Assembly (NCBI GenBank): GCA_963680875.1
Contig: OY804579.1
Coordinates: forward strand, 55,627,718 to 55,691,717
Source of the DNA: Bathymodiolus brooksi
Taxonomy: Eukaryota > Mollusca > Bivalvia > Mytilida > Modiolidae
Length of the DNA stretch: 64,000 nucleotides
Direction of reading: 5' to 3'
Shown here piece after piece: positions 45,106 to 57,566 of the stretch. A model generated the notes under the pieces. The model was not told the DNA's origin. It was given only the letters and a program-made list of their open reading frames with translations, and ran no database searches. Within the stretch, counting starts at the first letter, position 1. Each line of letters begins with the position of its first letter. The position numbers and the translations under genes were made by a program.

Positions 45106-45435
45106 CTGGAAATATAATAAAATAATAATTATCTGTTTAAATGCAAATACCAAATTCCTATAAAAATATGAAATAAAATGCATGGCTGTGATCATTCCAC
45201 GAAATTATCATCATTTGATTACGAAATAATTCATGGAAGCCATAGTTTGTATCCAGTTTTAACATGGGTAACATTATTTTTGCAAAACAATGTACCCCGA
45301 ACAATGAACTGAAAAGAAATCACACCAATCACATGGTTGTGATAATTCAATGAAATTATTATAATATGATTTTGATTGTATCATTTCTCTTTTTTCATTA
45401 GTATATAGTACATGTGTAGATATCTAAGAACAACC

Positions 45436-45768
45436 CATGTATTACATTTTATACAAAAGCTTGTAAAAGATAAGAAGATTCATGAGGCTAGAGCCTTTAA
45501 TTTCAAATACAGGTATATTGATGACGTTTTATCTATCAATAATTCTAGATTTGCAGAATTTCTTCCATTGATATATCCTCCAGAGCTGGAAGTTAAAGAG
45601 ATCACCGATACAGCTTCGTCCGCATCATTTTTGGACTTATACCTCGAATTTGACGACAGTGGTCAACTCAGTACTAAAATTTATGATAAACGGGACAACT
45701 TCAATTTTAAAATCATAAATTTTCCAAACATGTGCAGCAATATACCAGCTTCTCCTGCATATGGTTGC
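45436..45768 (+). pseudogene. Penelope-like element reverse transcriptase fragment
   Basis: About 110 codons of a Penelope-like (PLE) reverse transcriptase. They include RYIDDVLSINN (catalytic Y-I-D-D), a block FLDLYLEFDDSGQLSTKIYD, then KRDNFNFKIINFPNMCSN and PASPAYG. These match the family's palm and following region as I know it. Both ends are missing: no GIY-YIG endonuclease, and homology stops at a TGA soon after PAYG. The fragment is antisense to psi4 within its intron. It is of interest because Penelope-like elements are known to carry hammerhead ribozymes, and RepB repeats with such a motif occur in this window. Confidence 0.85.
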
Positions 45769-45989
45769 CATGTCCTAGATTGATTATAAATTACAGAATA
45801 AGCCAAACAAAGTTGTATTTGTATTATAGCCACCGACACAGGTGGCTTCTTTGAACTTGAAGGTACATACATTTGTGATCTACATCAACGCATTTATTTA
45901 AACTAAAGGAACAATGCAAAGCATGAAGAAAAGGAGAGGGGAAATGGGAGATATAATGAAATACATGTAGTTAAAAGTAACAAGGTTAG

Positions 45990-46190
45990 TAAGAAATGTT
46001 TAAAGACAACAATGGGCTAATCTGAAGACATAATTCGACGAGTAACAGTTATTACAATGGCTACAAGATAAAGAACAAAGTACAAACAATGAGCTACGAA
46101 GACGAAGTCCATTACAACCCAGGTGTAAAAGTAAGTGCTCCGGAAGGGTCAGCAGTTTCTGCACCACTAGTGACACCCGACCTGCTACTC
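45990..46190 (-). repeat. RepA, diverged
   Basis: AATGTTTAAAGACAACAATG, CCCAGGTGTAAAAGTAAGTG, CTCCGGAAGGGTCAGCAG, CACTAGTGACACCCG. Confidence 0.6.
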
Positions 46191-46458
46191 TTATTACAAA
46201 TGAATGTTGAAAAACTACTATAATAACAGCTACTCGATATAAAAAAAAAACAACAACAAAAACACGAGAACATAATAGTTCATTACATAATCATCATTAC
46301 ATCATTAATAAATGTTGTATGCTCCAGATAACTATATTGTTATCCTGGTAAGTTGAGGAATGTGACCGTTATCATCAGTTGATAATGGTCTTTCATAATA
46401 ATTAGGGAATAGTTATAAAACCCATCTTTTCTTTTCATCAATACAATATAATACGTAC

Positions 46459-47991
46459 CCTGTTTTGGCAAAATTACTCCAATATTTCATCATCGTCAAG
46501 CTTAAAGATATATCGTCAGCAGGTATCGTTACACTATGCTTTATTGGAAAAAGGAAGAGTAATTCTGATCCATGGCCTGCTCCTTTAAACCAAGGATAAT
46601 ATTCTAACGAATGAGAAAAAACAGATCTTCTTCTATTCATGTACTGGAACTGCTTGGTCTTGTGGTTGTTAAATGCATGCATATTAAGGCTTTGCACGGC
46701 TGGACTATAGAAAAATAAGTCTTCATAAAAGTCCACGGCCTTCACACCTTGCTCTGGAAGGGATCATTTACTGTTATACTTTCTACATATAGCTTCGGCG
46801 ATAGTAGTATCATTGTTATAGTAATCACATGCAAGTAGAGGTAAAACGCGCTTACAGAGAAATTCTGAAGAGATTCCTTCGGAGATATTGAACGGAAGAT
46901 ATTTCTGCAGCGACGATAGATAAGCGACTAACACCGACCCTTCTGATTCACATGTTCCAATCATCACATCTAGCGATTTAAAGAAACCATAAGTCGAAGA
47001 ATTGTGATTCGCTATTACTTTTCTAGGATTCTCTTTGATTAAAATGCCATCGACCACAGGTGCAAAATAACAAACAATATGAAAATCAGGCCCTTCGGTT
47101 ACAAAGGATATGAAATCTTGCATTGCACTGTAAACATCATCTGAATACTTACTTCGCATACAAGCCATCATGTCTGTTGTCAATTTGTGAGAACAGTTAA
47201 GAGCACGAACTATTTCATCACTTGCTTTATGAGGAACGGGCGTTGTCGAAAAGAACGAATTACTTGTACCACTTTGCTCTATTACGCGGTGAAATAGTCC
47301 ACGATTTTCCGGAATTATTGCATGTAATGCCACGCTAAATCCACCAGCAGACTCACCAACTATAGTTATTGAATCAGGGTCTCCACCGAAACTTTCTATA
47401 TTTTCATTAACCCACTGAATAGCCAGCCTTTGATCCCATACTCCATAATTACCGGAGGCTAACCCGTCTGATGTAGTGAAAAATCCAAAGATGTTCAAAC
47501 GATAGTTGATAGTCACAACAATGACGTCACCTGTGACACTAATATATGACCAGTCATATGCCATTCCTTGTCCAACTACATATCCACCACCATGAACCCA
47601 TATCATTACTGACTTCCTGTTTGACGTGGAGGCTCCACCAGGAACATAAATGTTTAAATGTAAGCAGTCTTCTGATTGGTTCAAGTTAGTGAGATACAGG
47701 TCCGCTTGTGGATCGAGTTGCTGAATACATGAAGGTCCAAAGCTGGTTGCATCTAAGTGTTCCATTCCATGGCCCATGAGGAACTGGTTTTCTAAATTTA
47801 AGATCACCTACGGGTGGGTTGGCAAATGGAACTTTCTTGAAAACTGTATAATATTTCGTTACATTTCTTATAACTATAGAAGATGATAAACCACTTATAG
47901 GTCCAAGTTTTGTTTGAAGAGTAATAGAACTGTCACAAAGTACTCCCATTATTATCACCAATGGCACAAGAAGTGATAAAATGGCTCTCAT
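46459..47991 (-). pseudogene. psi4: recently broken cholinesterase-like carboxylesterase, main exon
   Basis: Almost complete sister of gene 3. It has the ATG at 47991 with signal peptide MRAILSLLVPLVIIMGVLCD, a VHGGGY oxyanion loop, VGESAGG nucleophile motif, ESEGS acid motif, GAGHGSEL with the catalytic His, and donor GTACGT. Only two lesions were found. One extra base near 47755 shifts the frame inside the G-T-L-D-A-T-S segment (residue about 79). A TGA at 46764-46766 replaces Gly after YNSK, where gene 3 has YSSKG. Both lie in otherwise well-kept sequence. It could be a young pseudogene, a null allele in a polymorphic population, or in part a sequencing error. As read, the product would stop before the catalytic Ser. 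Confidence 0.8.
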
Positions 47992-48922
47992 GGCTGTTAA
48001 ATTACCTACAAATATTAAGAAAATCTCCATTATAGAATCTTAGATACTACTAATAATGTCAAATTAAGTTGTTAATAAACTAGAGATTGTATAAGTGAAT
48101 AATATCGTATTCGTTCTGTCAGTCCGTTCGTCATAAAAGATCGTACGTGCAACTCCTACATTTTAAATGAGAATTCCTTACAACTTTGTATACTTGATTA
48201 TTACCAATTGGAGATTGACCTACCACTAAGGCCTATTATGGACTAATTTGTATGGAGTTAGAGTTCATAGATAACGGTAATTCGAGTTAACTAATGGATA
48301 TAATTGTTTGTTAAGGTGATTCTTAAGAACCAATGTATGGAATTGTTTGCTGAAGGGGATTCAGGTGAAATATTACATAAAGGTGATAATTTACAGTTGT
48401 GAGCTAATGCAAATGGATAGTTTCGGTGCTTCATGGTTGAACTAAAGCATACAATTGATGTTTAACAGTACATCTGGTGAACCATAGTTGATAATCAAAG
48501 GAATTTTGGGAGAACATATGTTAATACTTGATAGATAAGGGTAATTCGGCACTCTAGTGCATTTAATTGATAGCTTACTGTGATTCAGTTATTAAAGAAA
48601 TCATTCTCGGATGCCGGCTCTATGCTTATTCTAACATGGGTAGGCATTATATTTGTCATTATTTTACATCGAGCGATAGTTTCATCTGATTTTTTTTGTA
48701 TATTTATTATTTTTATTCTTTTAACTTAACATACATAAAGTACAAATATGCAAAATACGCTGTCGATTAGATATGCCTTCTGCGCATGTGCTAGGGTGTT
48801 CTGTGCTATTTAGAGTCCTACAATCAGACAAGATGAACAATGGGAAAACCGTGCAAATAATTTCCGAATAAAAGATAAGAAAGGTTAATTCAAAGAACAA
48901 GCAAATAAGCAGATCACGGATT
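47992..48922 (-). other. 5' flank of psi4
   Basis: Contains the splice acceptor TTTGTAG before the start, a conserved block (48100-48185) like 35215-35290, and degenerate 40-bp units (48250-48570, e.g. ATAATTGTTTGTTAAGGTGA). No other gene. Confidence 0.45.
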
Positions 48923-49122
48923 AGGGTTGTGGTGTTTAACGCCACTTTCAACAATTTTCAATTATATTGTTGCGGTCCGTTCTATTGGTGGAGGAAACCG
49001 GAGTACCCAGAGAAAACCGCCGACCTACCGCAAGTCACTGACAAACTTTATCACATAAGGTTGTATTGAGTACATTTCGTCATGAGTGGGATTCGAACTC
49101 ACAATAGATAGTCGTAAATCCA
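48923..49122 (-). repeat. SINE-1
   Basis: GGGTTGTGGTGTTTAACGCC, GGAGGAAACCGGAGTACCCA, GGGATTCGAACTCACAATAG; the 5' head is missing. Confidence 0.8.
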
Positions 49123-50317
49123 TTCTGTAACTTTCAACAATGGAAAACGATTTTCAATAGAACCATATGACTTTTTACCTGTTCGATATTGTGGAATTAA
49201 TAAAATGCATTTTTCATCAATGTATCACCAATATATCATAGGATGTTTTGGACACGTCTATATATCAATGACCATTTAATTCCTTATTAAGAAAATGTAA
49301 AAAATTCAAGCTACCTATGTTCTAAAATCGTACAAATGAGAGAATCAATTGTATAATCGAGATATACGATATTATAATCATGACACAATGAACTATGAAA
49401 TGGGGATCCCGATTACTGGACCAAGCTCTTTAGATTAGAAATTCAATTTCATAGATTTGTATTGTTCTGAGAATTATGGAAAAAAGCTTTAACCAGTGAT
49501 AGTCAAAAATTCAAAATCAACAAAGCGTACACTTACCTCTTTCTTCAACTCATTGAACAACCCACGACATATAACTCTGGAAATCCAACTCCTGGCTTGG
49601 GACAAGCACAAACATGTAACGGGGTTAAACCGGTTAATTGGATCCCAAGTATGCACTAAATAGTTTTGGTAATTATATCTTCAGTTAAAGAGTCCGAAAC
49701 AATTATTGCTTATAAAAAAATAATCTTGATTGCATTCATTTGTCTGAGTTTTGGATAAAGTGAAACATTTAATATTTATTTAATACGAGTCTAAGCGACC
49801 TACCTTGAAGATGTGGATCACATCTACTGCTTTTAAAACACGTTTAATACATTTTATATTTTTTATTGCAAGACAACGAAAACATTTAACCGTATGTGGT
49901 GAAGAAATAATTTCCATTCAAGGTTATTTGTACTAACAGTTGTCCGCAGAAATTTTTGATTATTCATTCGTGTATTCCATTATATGATTTTCTGAATTTT
50001 AATTTTCGGCACTTGAATGTATCTTGCGTACTAGAGTCCTTAAAAATTCAATGATATCACCCATTGACTGTGGTACTCCTCATGCATGGTATTTTGTTTA
50101 TATTGTTAGAAAAACTATTTTTTTTTCACTGAAAGGGGCTCAACTTTTGGTTCTACTTTTATTTAAATTACCCTGAGCTTCTTCATAAATAGTAGGCGAG
50201 TGGAGTTAAAAATATCCATATCACATTTACTGGGCTACAAATATGACTTGATAGAATACGTATTCCATCAATTTTGTCCTTACAATCATAAGGTGTTGTC
50301 GTTAATTTTAAAACAGA
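49123..50317. other. Duplicated flank between psi4 and psi5
   Basis: 49740-49990 matches 29150-29450 and 54210-54520. RepD lies at 49566-49650. 50205-50300 is the block that precedes terminal exons. No gene. Confidence 0.5.
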
Positions 50318-50518
50318 AGCTCACCACTAAAGTTTTATGGTCAAATCCTCCTCATGGCAAGGTATCCTCGATACAACTTAATTTGATAACGTTTCTCAGT
50401 GACTTCCGAAAGGTCGGTGGTTTTCTTCGGGTACTGCGGTGTCCTCCATTCATAAATAACTGACCACCACGATATTACTGTAATACTGTTGAATGTGGCG
50501 TGAAGCACCATAACCCCT
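50318..50518 (+). repeat. SINE-1, 5'-truncated
   Basis: CTCACCACTAAAGTTTTATG, GGTCGGTGGTTTTCTTCGGG, GGCGTGAAGCACCATAACCC. It is inserted just before the psi5 terminal exon, within the flank shared by the other copies. Confidence 0.75.
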
Positions 50519-50563
50519 AAAACAGAAACAAAGACATTTTAGTACGTAACATATTTTATTTCT

Positions 50564-50759
50564 TCAACCAAATACACATCCAGCTCTGGTACATGGTGTT
50601 GTAGTAGGTAATTTATGGTGCATTATTTGTGTTAACCAGAAATTCATCCGCTCCTTGTATAAATTATTATGTATTGTTATATTTGTATCCAGCAAGACAT
50701 ACTGTTTTGTTGTTATATCATACTGTGGCCACATTGGTAATCCGGGTCCGTTTGGATCA
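50564..50759 (-). pseudogene. Terminal exon of esterase pseudogene psi5
   Basis: Open exon, acceptor TTCAG|T, encoding DPNGPGLPMWPQYD to the CVFG end with a TGA stop. Very close to the gene 3 and psi1 terminal exons. Confidence 0.78.
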
Positions 50760-51326
50760 CTGAAAAATATAATAAGATAATAATTATCTGTTTAAATGCA
50801 AATACCAGATTCCAATACATACGAATATGATATGTCAACTGCATGTCTTTGATAATAAATATTTGCGAAGAGATTTTGAAATCGATTTGAGTGAAATTAT
50901 GTACTAATAGTACATAAACCAAACTTAACATCCTAAATAGTTACATTAAGACATTTATCCCATGTATTATACTTTATTATCCATTGATAAGCTAAATTCG
51001 TGTTCATGTCTGAATAAGCATTTTCAACTCGTGTCTAATTGCCGTTAATGATGCATTATCAGATATCTACGGGTCTACCCGTTGGTATTTTGATTGTACA
51101 GCCACTAAGCACTTCTGTATTGTCCGAAGTGAAGCCGGAGGCTGTACGGAATTGCTCAATGGTGGTACATTCTTATGTCTTACGATTACCTTGTACACCA
51201 TCTAATGTTAAAAGATGGTAGAGGCCATCGGCTCTCTTTAATACAGGTAATATTATACATAAAGCAATTTCTATGCCAATATATTATACATAATGTTCAA
51301 GATTATAACGTTCTTTTATTATATAG

Positions 51327-51390
51327 TTAAACTGATCTCTACGATAAAAATAAAATATTGTCGAAAGTGGCGTTAAGCACCATAACCCCA
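51327..51390 (+). repeat. SINE-1 3' end
   Basis: AAAATATTGTCGAAAGTGGC, GTTAAGCACCATAACCCC. Confidence 0.6.
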
Positions 51391-51502
51391 TTGTTCGCCC
51401 TGTTATATGTGAGGCCTGGCATTATACGCAGATGTGGAAGACACTTGCATAACCACATAATTTCACTAAGGGAAGGTGTGGGACCACAAAACTAATTTAA
51501 AC

Positions 51503-51692
51503 TGGAACAGGAACTGTTAACTCTTCCGGAGCACACAAGTTTATTCGCGGTTTTTAGTAGGGGGCTCGTGGTGCTCCATCTGCAGTTTTCTGTGTAGTGT
51601 GTTGTAGATCATTGGCTGCCCTTTTTCTTTTGACCATTGTATATTGTCTGTCCTTCAATTTACGGCTTCTGGATACCTTTTTGATATCTTCT
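51503..51692 (+). repeat. RepA, near full length
   Basis: GGAACAGGAACTGTTAACTC, TTCCGGAGCACACAAGTTTA, CTGTGTAGTGTGTTGTAGAT, TTTACGGCTTCTGGATACC. Confidence 0.7.
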
Positions 51693-51860
51693 AAATTTTC
51701 TTTTTCCCAGCACTTTTTGAAGTGCCTGTACCAAACCAGGAAAGTGACCGGTCATACATTTGTGTGTCAGGAGTATTAATTTTACACCTTTCTATGATTT
51801 TTCTATTGGATTTTGGAATTGTACCGACAGTGTGGTATTTTTTTGCTTTTTTTCCCATTT
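51693..51860 (+). repeat. RepC
   Basis: TTTTTGAAGTGCCTGTACCA, AACCAGGAAAGTGACCGG, GGATTTTGGAATTGTACCGA. Confidence 0.55.
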
Positions 51861-51904
51861 TATTCTTAAATCACACGGAATATTACTAAGCTGTGCAGAA
51901 AGGA

Positions 51905-52045
51905 AGTGGAAGGACAAAAGACAACAACAAAAAACACAAAAAAAAACCACACACAATAAAAAAAAAACAAAAAACAAAAAACAAAAATAGAAAAAAAAAA
52001 CAAAAAACAAAAATAGAAACAAAAGCAAAGCAAAACATGGGAATA
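51905..52045. repeat. A-rich low-complexity tract
   Basis: Runs of AAAAAC/AAAAAAC with few other bases; the long frames read through it on both strands are compositional artefacts. Confidence 0.8.
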
Positions 52046-52191
52046 CACCACCTCGCCAGTTGTCATCCTTCTTGTAAATTGATAGCAATTCAACGGTATC
52101 GGAAGCTTGAAATGGTTGTTTTTTTTAATTCAGATTTAGAAATGGAAATATATCATATAATTCTATTTCATGAGTACAAGATTTTACCTAC

Positions 52192-53681
52192 CCCGTTTTG
52201 GCAGAATTACTACAGTACTTCATCATCGCCAGGCTTAAAGATACATCGTCGCCAGAAGATCTTGTTACATTCAATATCATTGGGAATAGGAACGGCAATT
52301 CTGATAAATGACCTGATCCTTTAAACCAAGGATATGATTCTAAGGGGAGAGAAAAAACAGATCTTCTTCTACTCAAATACTGAAACTGCTTTGTCTTGTG
52401 GTTGTTAAAAGCATGCGCATTAATGCTTTGCACGGCTGGACTATAGAAAAAATAAGTCTTCATAAAAGTCCACGGCCTTCATACCTTGCTCTTGAAGGGA
52501 CCCTTTACTGCTATATTTTTTTACATATAGCTTGTGCTATAGTAGTATCATTGTTATAATGATCACCTGCAAGTTGAGGAAAGATATGTTTATACATGAA
52601 GTCTGAAGATATTCCTTCCGTGACATTGAAGGAAATATATCTTTGTATCAATTCCATAATTCTAATTAATATCGATCCTTCGAATTCACATACTCCAATC
52701 ATCACATCTAATGATTTAAAAAAATCATAGGCGGAAGAATTATGATTCGCTATGACTTCTTTTGGATCTTCTTTTAGGAAAATTCCGTCGAACACCGGTC
52801 CAAAAGAAGTAGCAACCAAATGTAAATCGGGCAGATCAGTAACAGCGAATGAGGCGCCTAGCATTGCATTGTAAACATCATTTGAATGTTTATTTCGCAT
52901 GCAAGTTATCATATCGGTTGACAGTTTGTGAGCACACTTAAGTACATTGCATCACTTGCTTTATGTGATATAGGCGTTGTCGAAAATAACGAATTACTTG
53001 TACCACTTTGCTCTATTACGCGACGAAATAATCCATGATTCTCCGGAATTATTGCATGTAATGCAACACTAAATCCACCAGCAGATTCACCAAATATGGT
53101 TATTGAATTTGTGTCGCCATTGAAACTTACTATATTTTCATTAACCAGCCTTTGATCCCACAGTCCAAAATTACCGGACGCTGAGCCATCTCATGTAGAG
53201 AAAAATCCAAAGATGTTCAGACGATAATTGATAGTCACAACAATGACGTCACCAGTGACGCTGAGATATGATTCGTCATACAGCATCCCTTGTCCATATT
53301 AATACCTGCCACCATATCATTACTGACTTCTTGTTTGAAGTAGAGGATCCAGCAGGTATATAAATGTTTAGAAATAAGCAGTCTTCTGATTGGTTCAAGC
53401 TAGGAAGATATGGTACTGCGTGTGGATCAAGTGACTGAATGCAAGAAGGTCCAAACCTAGTGGTATCTAGCTTTCCGTTCCATGGTCCATGAGGAACTGG
53501 TTTTCGAAATCTAAAATGGAACTTTCTTGAAAACAGTATAATATTTCGTCACATTGTTTATATCTATAGAAGATGATAAACCACTTATAGGCCCAAGTTT
53601 TGTTTGAAGAGTAACAAAACTGTCACAAAGTACTCCCGCTATTATCACCAATGGCAGCAGAAGGGATAAAATGGTTCTGAT
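52192..53681 (-). pseudogene. psi5: decayed cholinesterase-like carboxylesterase, main exon
   Basis: Full-length relic. The start codon is changed to ATC at 53681. About 20 bases covering A-K-P-P-V-G-D-L are deleted near 53515. The oxyanion loop region near 53300-53320 is disrupted. 12 bases (four residues of the I-Q-W-V block) are missing near 53140. The stretch after the nucleophile is frameshifted near 52945, and an extra base near 52450 breaks F-Y-G-D-L. The nucleophile motif GESAGG itself survives (near 53080-53095), as does H in GSGHLSEL. There are too many lesions for sequencing error; this is an old pseudogene. Confidence 0.85.
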
Positions 53682-55230
53682 GGCTGCTAAAGTTACCTAC
53701 AATTATTAAGAAAATAAAACACAACTGGTAATGTATAATAATGTTTACAAGCGGAATGCGCGTTACGCAACTAATGATTCAGTTTACATTACAGTACAAA
53801 ATGTAGATGTTTGGTTATTAAAATGTATTTCTATTTTTAAGCTTGGATGGAGGGCGGCACAACCAAGTACTATCTTAGCCAAACTTGGTATAATACTGTT
53901 GACCATTAGTTGTCTATGTGTTATGAACATTTAAAGCACAAGACACAGTCGATGGTTTTACGGGTTCACAATACACTGAAAACTGTTGTTTGACCAATTT
54001 AGAAGATAATTCCCACTGTGAGAATGCAAAAATGAAGATCTCTGATTACTGGTCTGAGATCTTAGGATATGAAAAGCGATTTTTTTTTCATGGAATGATG
54101 TTTTGGAAAGTATGTACCTAAAATGTTTTGGTAATTTTTTATCAAAGTCCGAAGCAAATATCGTCTATAAATGTAACAGTGCAAAAATAATCTTGAAAGG
54201 TATCAATTTTTCTTATTAAAACAAAGTTTTGGATGTAGTGAATATTGATATTTATTTAATACGAGTCCAAACGACCTACCTTGAATATATAGAAATCATC
54301 GACTGTGTTTAAAACATGTTTGTAACATATATACATAAATATTTGTTATTACAAGACAACGGAAACATCTACAGTATGGTGAAATAATAATTTCTATTTC
54401 GGTTTAATTGTACTAGCGGGTCTCGGTCAGCCATAATATTTAAAGTATGGTGAAATAATAGTCGTAATTTCTGATGAATCATTTGTACCATCAAATGACC
54501 TTCGGAATTTTATCTGTCAAAGTTTCCATTTTTCCTATATTGAAAAAAAAGAGTAATTGAGTGATTGTTGTTTAGCGCCATCTCATCAATTTTTCAGCTA
54601 TATCATGGCGAAAACAAGTTAATTTTCAATGAAATGATGATGTCCGCTTTACACTAGACCAACGTGCTTAGTTGGATTTGTATAGTGCTAGCCCATTGAA
54701 ACAACAGTCTGCGGATAGACACGTCGTCCCACTCGGACACATTAACCTGATTCCGAGCCAACCAGTTTTGCTCTTTTCCCTTAATGATGCGTGCTTAGCG
54801 GAGAAGCATCAAATACCAATTTCATAAAATCTTTGGTTTGACCCGATCGAGGCTCGAAACCACGATCTACCGCACTCGATGCGAGCACGCTAACGATGCG
54901 GTTTTGAAAAAAAAAGATGATTTTTTTAAATGAAACTTTTTATTACCGAAACTTTACTCAAGAGGACACAATTTTGATTTTTCTTTAAATATTCAGTGTG
55001 GTAATATAGATCATGGTCATGAAAATCAAGATATCCAGATATACAATTGTCATGGATGTTTTATTTGTAAGTATCAGTTAACCACAATGATACAGCTAGA
55101 GTTCTATTGTCGAACGACAAATAAGCAATTATGCCTTTCCCATTCGATATTCGAATATGTCTATTGAAGTATACGATGTTAGCACTATGTGATTGATTAC
55201 TTAATAACATTGCAATGCATAGCTTTGGCT
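53682..55230. other. 5' flank of psi5
   Basis: 54210-54520 matches the 5' flanks of the other minus-strand copies. It also holds a SINE-1 scrap (54562-54608) and SINE-3 (54640-54905). The duplicated region seems to end near here. No gene. Confidence 0.5.
54640..54905 (-). repeat. SINE-3, full length
   Basis: ATGATGTCCGCTTTACACTA, GACCAACGTGCTTAGTTGGA, GCGGAGAAGCATC, and the tRNA-like end GAGGCTCGAAACCACGATC. Confidence 0.7.
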
Positions 55231-55491
55231 TAGGGTTATGGTGTTTAACGTCACTTTCAACAATATTTCAGCTATATAGTGGCGGTCAGTTTTATTGATG
55301 GAGGACATCGGAGTACCCGGAGAAAACCACCGACCTGCCGCAAGTCAATGACAAACTTTATCACATAAAGTTGTATAGAGTACACTTCGCCATGATCGGG
55401 ATTCGAACTCACAACTTTAGCGATGATATGCACTGATTGCATAGTTAGTTGTAGATTCAACTACCATGCGAGCACGAGACGGTCCCCCTCC
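55231..55491 (-). repeat. SINE-1, full length
   Basis: GGGTTATGGTGTTTAACGTC, GGAGGACATCGGAGTACCCG, GGGATTCGAACTCACAAC, ending GCGAGCACGAGACGGTCCCC. Confidence 0.85.
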
Positions 55492-57547
55492 TGACTAAAG
55501 TAGTTCATACATCAGTAATCATATGACAGTAAAAGATTGTATTTTTGTGTGTGTGCTTAATATTCAAAATGGCAAATACTGCACATTACGTATCTAAATG
55601 ATAAATCTTAAAAAAAAATGACATATCTTACTGCTATTATACGCTATCAGTCTAGAAAGTCGGATATGTCACAATGACCGACAGCTTGACCTGTTAAACT
55701 GTGAGGCACAACACGACATTTTTAAACTGGACATTTAGAACCGTCTGCTGTTTTTGTTTAGACAGGCGATCATTATAGATTTTGTAAGCGAAGGGTCAGG
55801 TATAAATGAAGTTTCTGATACCCATAAAAATATTTCTTTTTTTTATTATTGAAAGCCAATCAAAATTTTACTTTCCCTTTTCATTGATTGCTAAAAGGCG
55901 TCTGTTAACCAATCAACATTCTACTTTGCGCGGGGACGTCAGATAATAAGTTTCTGTGTTTTGGTTTTCTTCTCTCGTATAACCATCATCAGTGATGAGT
56001 AATATAAACCCCCAAAATGTAAATTATATCGTGGCGTATTTTGTTATTAAAGAAGAAACAATATATGTGACGACACATGAGTGAGAAGTGTGAACGTTTT
56101 AGCCACCTAGGACATAATTAAGTAAAAGAGGGATACAAACTATGTTATTGCTCCTCATACCAATATTTGACACCAAAAAAATAAACAAACTATATTTTTA
56201 GCATGGAACCAACAATTTGTTTTTCGCTTGTCAGTTCTGAAAACTTTTTTGTACCAGTCCTAAGACATTTCCCCGCACTGTCCGGTCCAGTCTTATAACT
56301 GCCTCCCCCTTTTCAAACAGTCCGGTCCACTCCTACGTTGCTATGTAAGCATATTCCAATATTTGTTTATATAAAATTGAAGTCAACATTAATATGCAGC
56401 TGATACTGATTGTAAACAATTACGTCATGTTTGCCATGATACGAATGCTAAATGACCACAGAGGAATGCCAGATGTAATATATATAGACTTTTATATTTG
56501 GTAATGACAGGGTGACCATGCACGCTCATTCGTTACCAAAGAGCCTCCGGAATGTGGAAGTTTCTGAAATTTTTGAAAGTCTTGTTAATTTATCAATGTC
56601 ATTTACTGGGTTTCTTACAATATGACACGTCCAAGCCATAGTGAGGTACAGTAAAAAATAGGTTTAGAAATATGTATATATTTATATCTTTTTGTGCAAT
56701 AATTCCAACCTTTTTGTAAAAGATTTTGGGCATGTATCACATCATGGCATTGTCTAGTATATATCATCTGGTTTTATTGGTTCTAGTTCTTAAAGGAAAA
56801 TGTTCTTACGATAAATTTATATAATTTTTGGGATACTAGATATTGTATTAGAATGTACTGAAATATATAGAGTGTAAAATAAATTTTAAAAAACATATGT
56901 AATTAAGAATAGTAAATATTCATAGAATTCTCCACATCTATAGTTTTCTTTTGTTTTGTTTTCTTTTAATTTTTTTTCTCGGAAATACAGGAATACAATT
57001 TGCATAGGTTTTCATGATTAGTTTTTGTCCTTATTAATTGTTTTCCGGGGCATAAATAAAAAGCTGAACATTCAAATCGATATAAAGCGTTAGGAACATG
57101 TAGATTTGATAGAACACGAGGCACTTATATATTACGCCTTGTTGTTAGGCGTTCTCACAAGACAGGGCTTTTTTGACCACAACTGTCCACGAGGACACAG
57201 TCATGTAAACACGGAAACCCCGTAGAACAATCGCCATGTACGTGAAAATGTGGCCCTGCAATGGACATCTGACTGGAATTTGCTTTATTACCATAAGTAC
57301 AAGAGCAGATAATGGATATATCATTGACAGTAGCAAATACTACAGGCTTACGTTGTAGGAGTGTGACATTCTTAAAAAATGAGCGATCCATTTACACCCC
57401 TTTTCCGTCCATGTATGCATACACCATGCGAGATTATTACCAAATCTAGACAATATAGAACATACTGAAGATGTACATATTCTACATTATGAAAATATTT
57501 TCACTTAAGTAAAGGATGGGATAAATCTTTATTTCTTTTAAATTTCA
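55492..57547. other. 5' region of gene B
   Basis: No repeat family was recognised over most of it, in contrast to the rest of the window. It ends in a polypyrimidine tract and acceptor AAATTTCAG (57548) of gene B. A minus-strand frame at 57155-57391 has eight Cys but matches no domain I know. A candidate promoter lies at 55855-55990. Confidence 0.45.
55855..55990 (+). promoter_or_regulatory. Possible promoter of gene B
   Basis: Two CCAAT boxes (55856-55860 and 55909-55913, both CCAATCA), a reverse ATTGATTG near 55883 and a CRE-like GACGTCA at 55935-55941 cluster within 90 bases in a locally GC-richer spot. It lies 1.6 kb 5' of the coding exon, which begins at a splice acceptor, so a distant 5' exon is expected. 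Circumstantial only. Confidence 0.2.
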
Positions 57548-57566
57548 GATCAGTTTGAAAAGGCCG

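Larger units (their letters stand above)
45106..46458 (-). other. Intron of psi4
   Basis: Donor GTACGT at 46458, acceptor TCCAG at 45106-45110. It contains a Penelope-like RT fragment (45436-45768, +) and a RepA (45990-46190, -), otherwise AT-rich. Confidence 0.65.
50760..52191 (-). other. Intron of psi5
   Basis: Donor GTAGGT at 52191. It contains a SINE-1 tail (51327-51390), RepA (51503-51692), RepC (51693-51860) and an A-rich low-complexity tract (51905-52045). The SINE-2 and worn SINE-1 seen in sister loci are absent. No other exon. Confidence 0.6.

Noticed and set aside
51792..52324. Long frames of K/N/T or F/L/V on both strands
   Set aside because: They span an A-rich low-complexity tract and the flank of the psi5 donor.
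57145..57391. Small Cys-containing minus-strand frame upstream of gene B
   Set aside because: It has a real ATG and eight Cys, but matches no domain I know, has no splice partner in sight and could be chance; not called as a gene.
57555..57566. Start of gene B at a TTG at 57555
   Set aside because: An animal gene should start at ATG; the ATG at 57567 gives a proper signal peptide.
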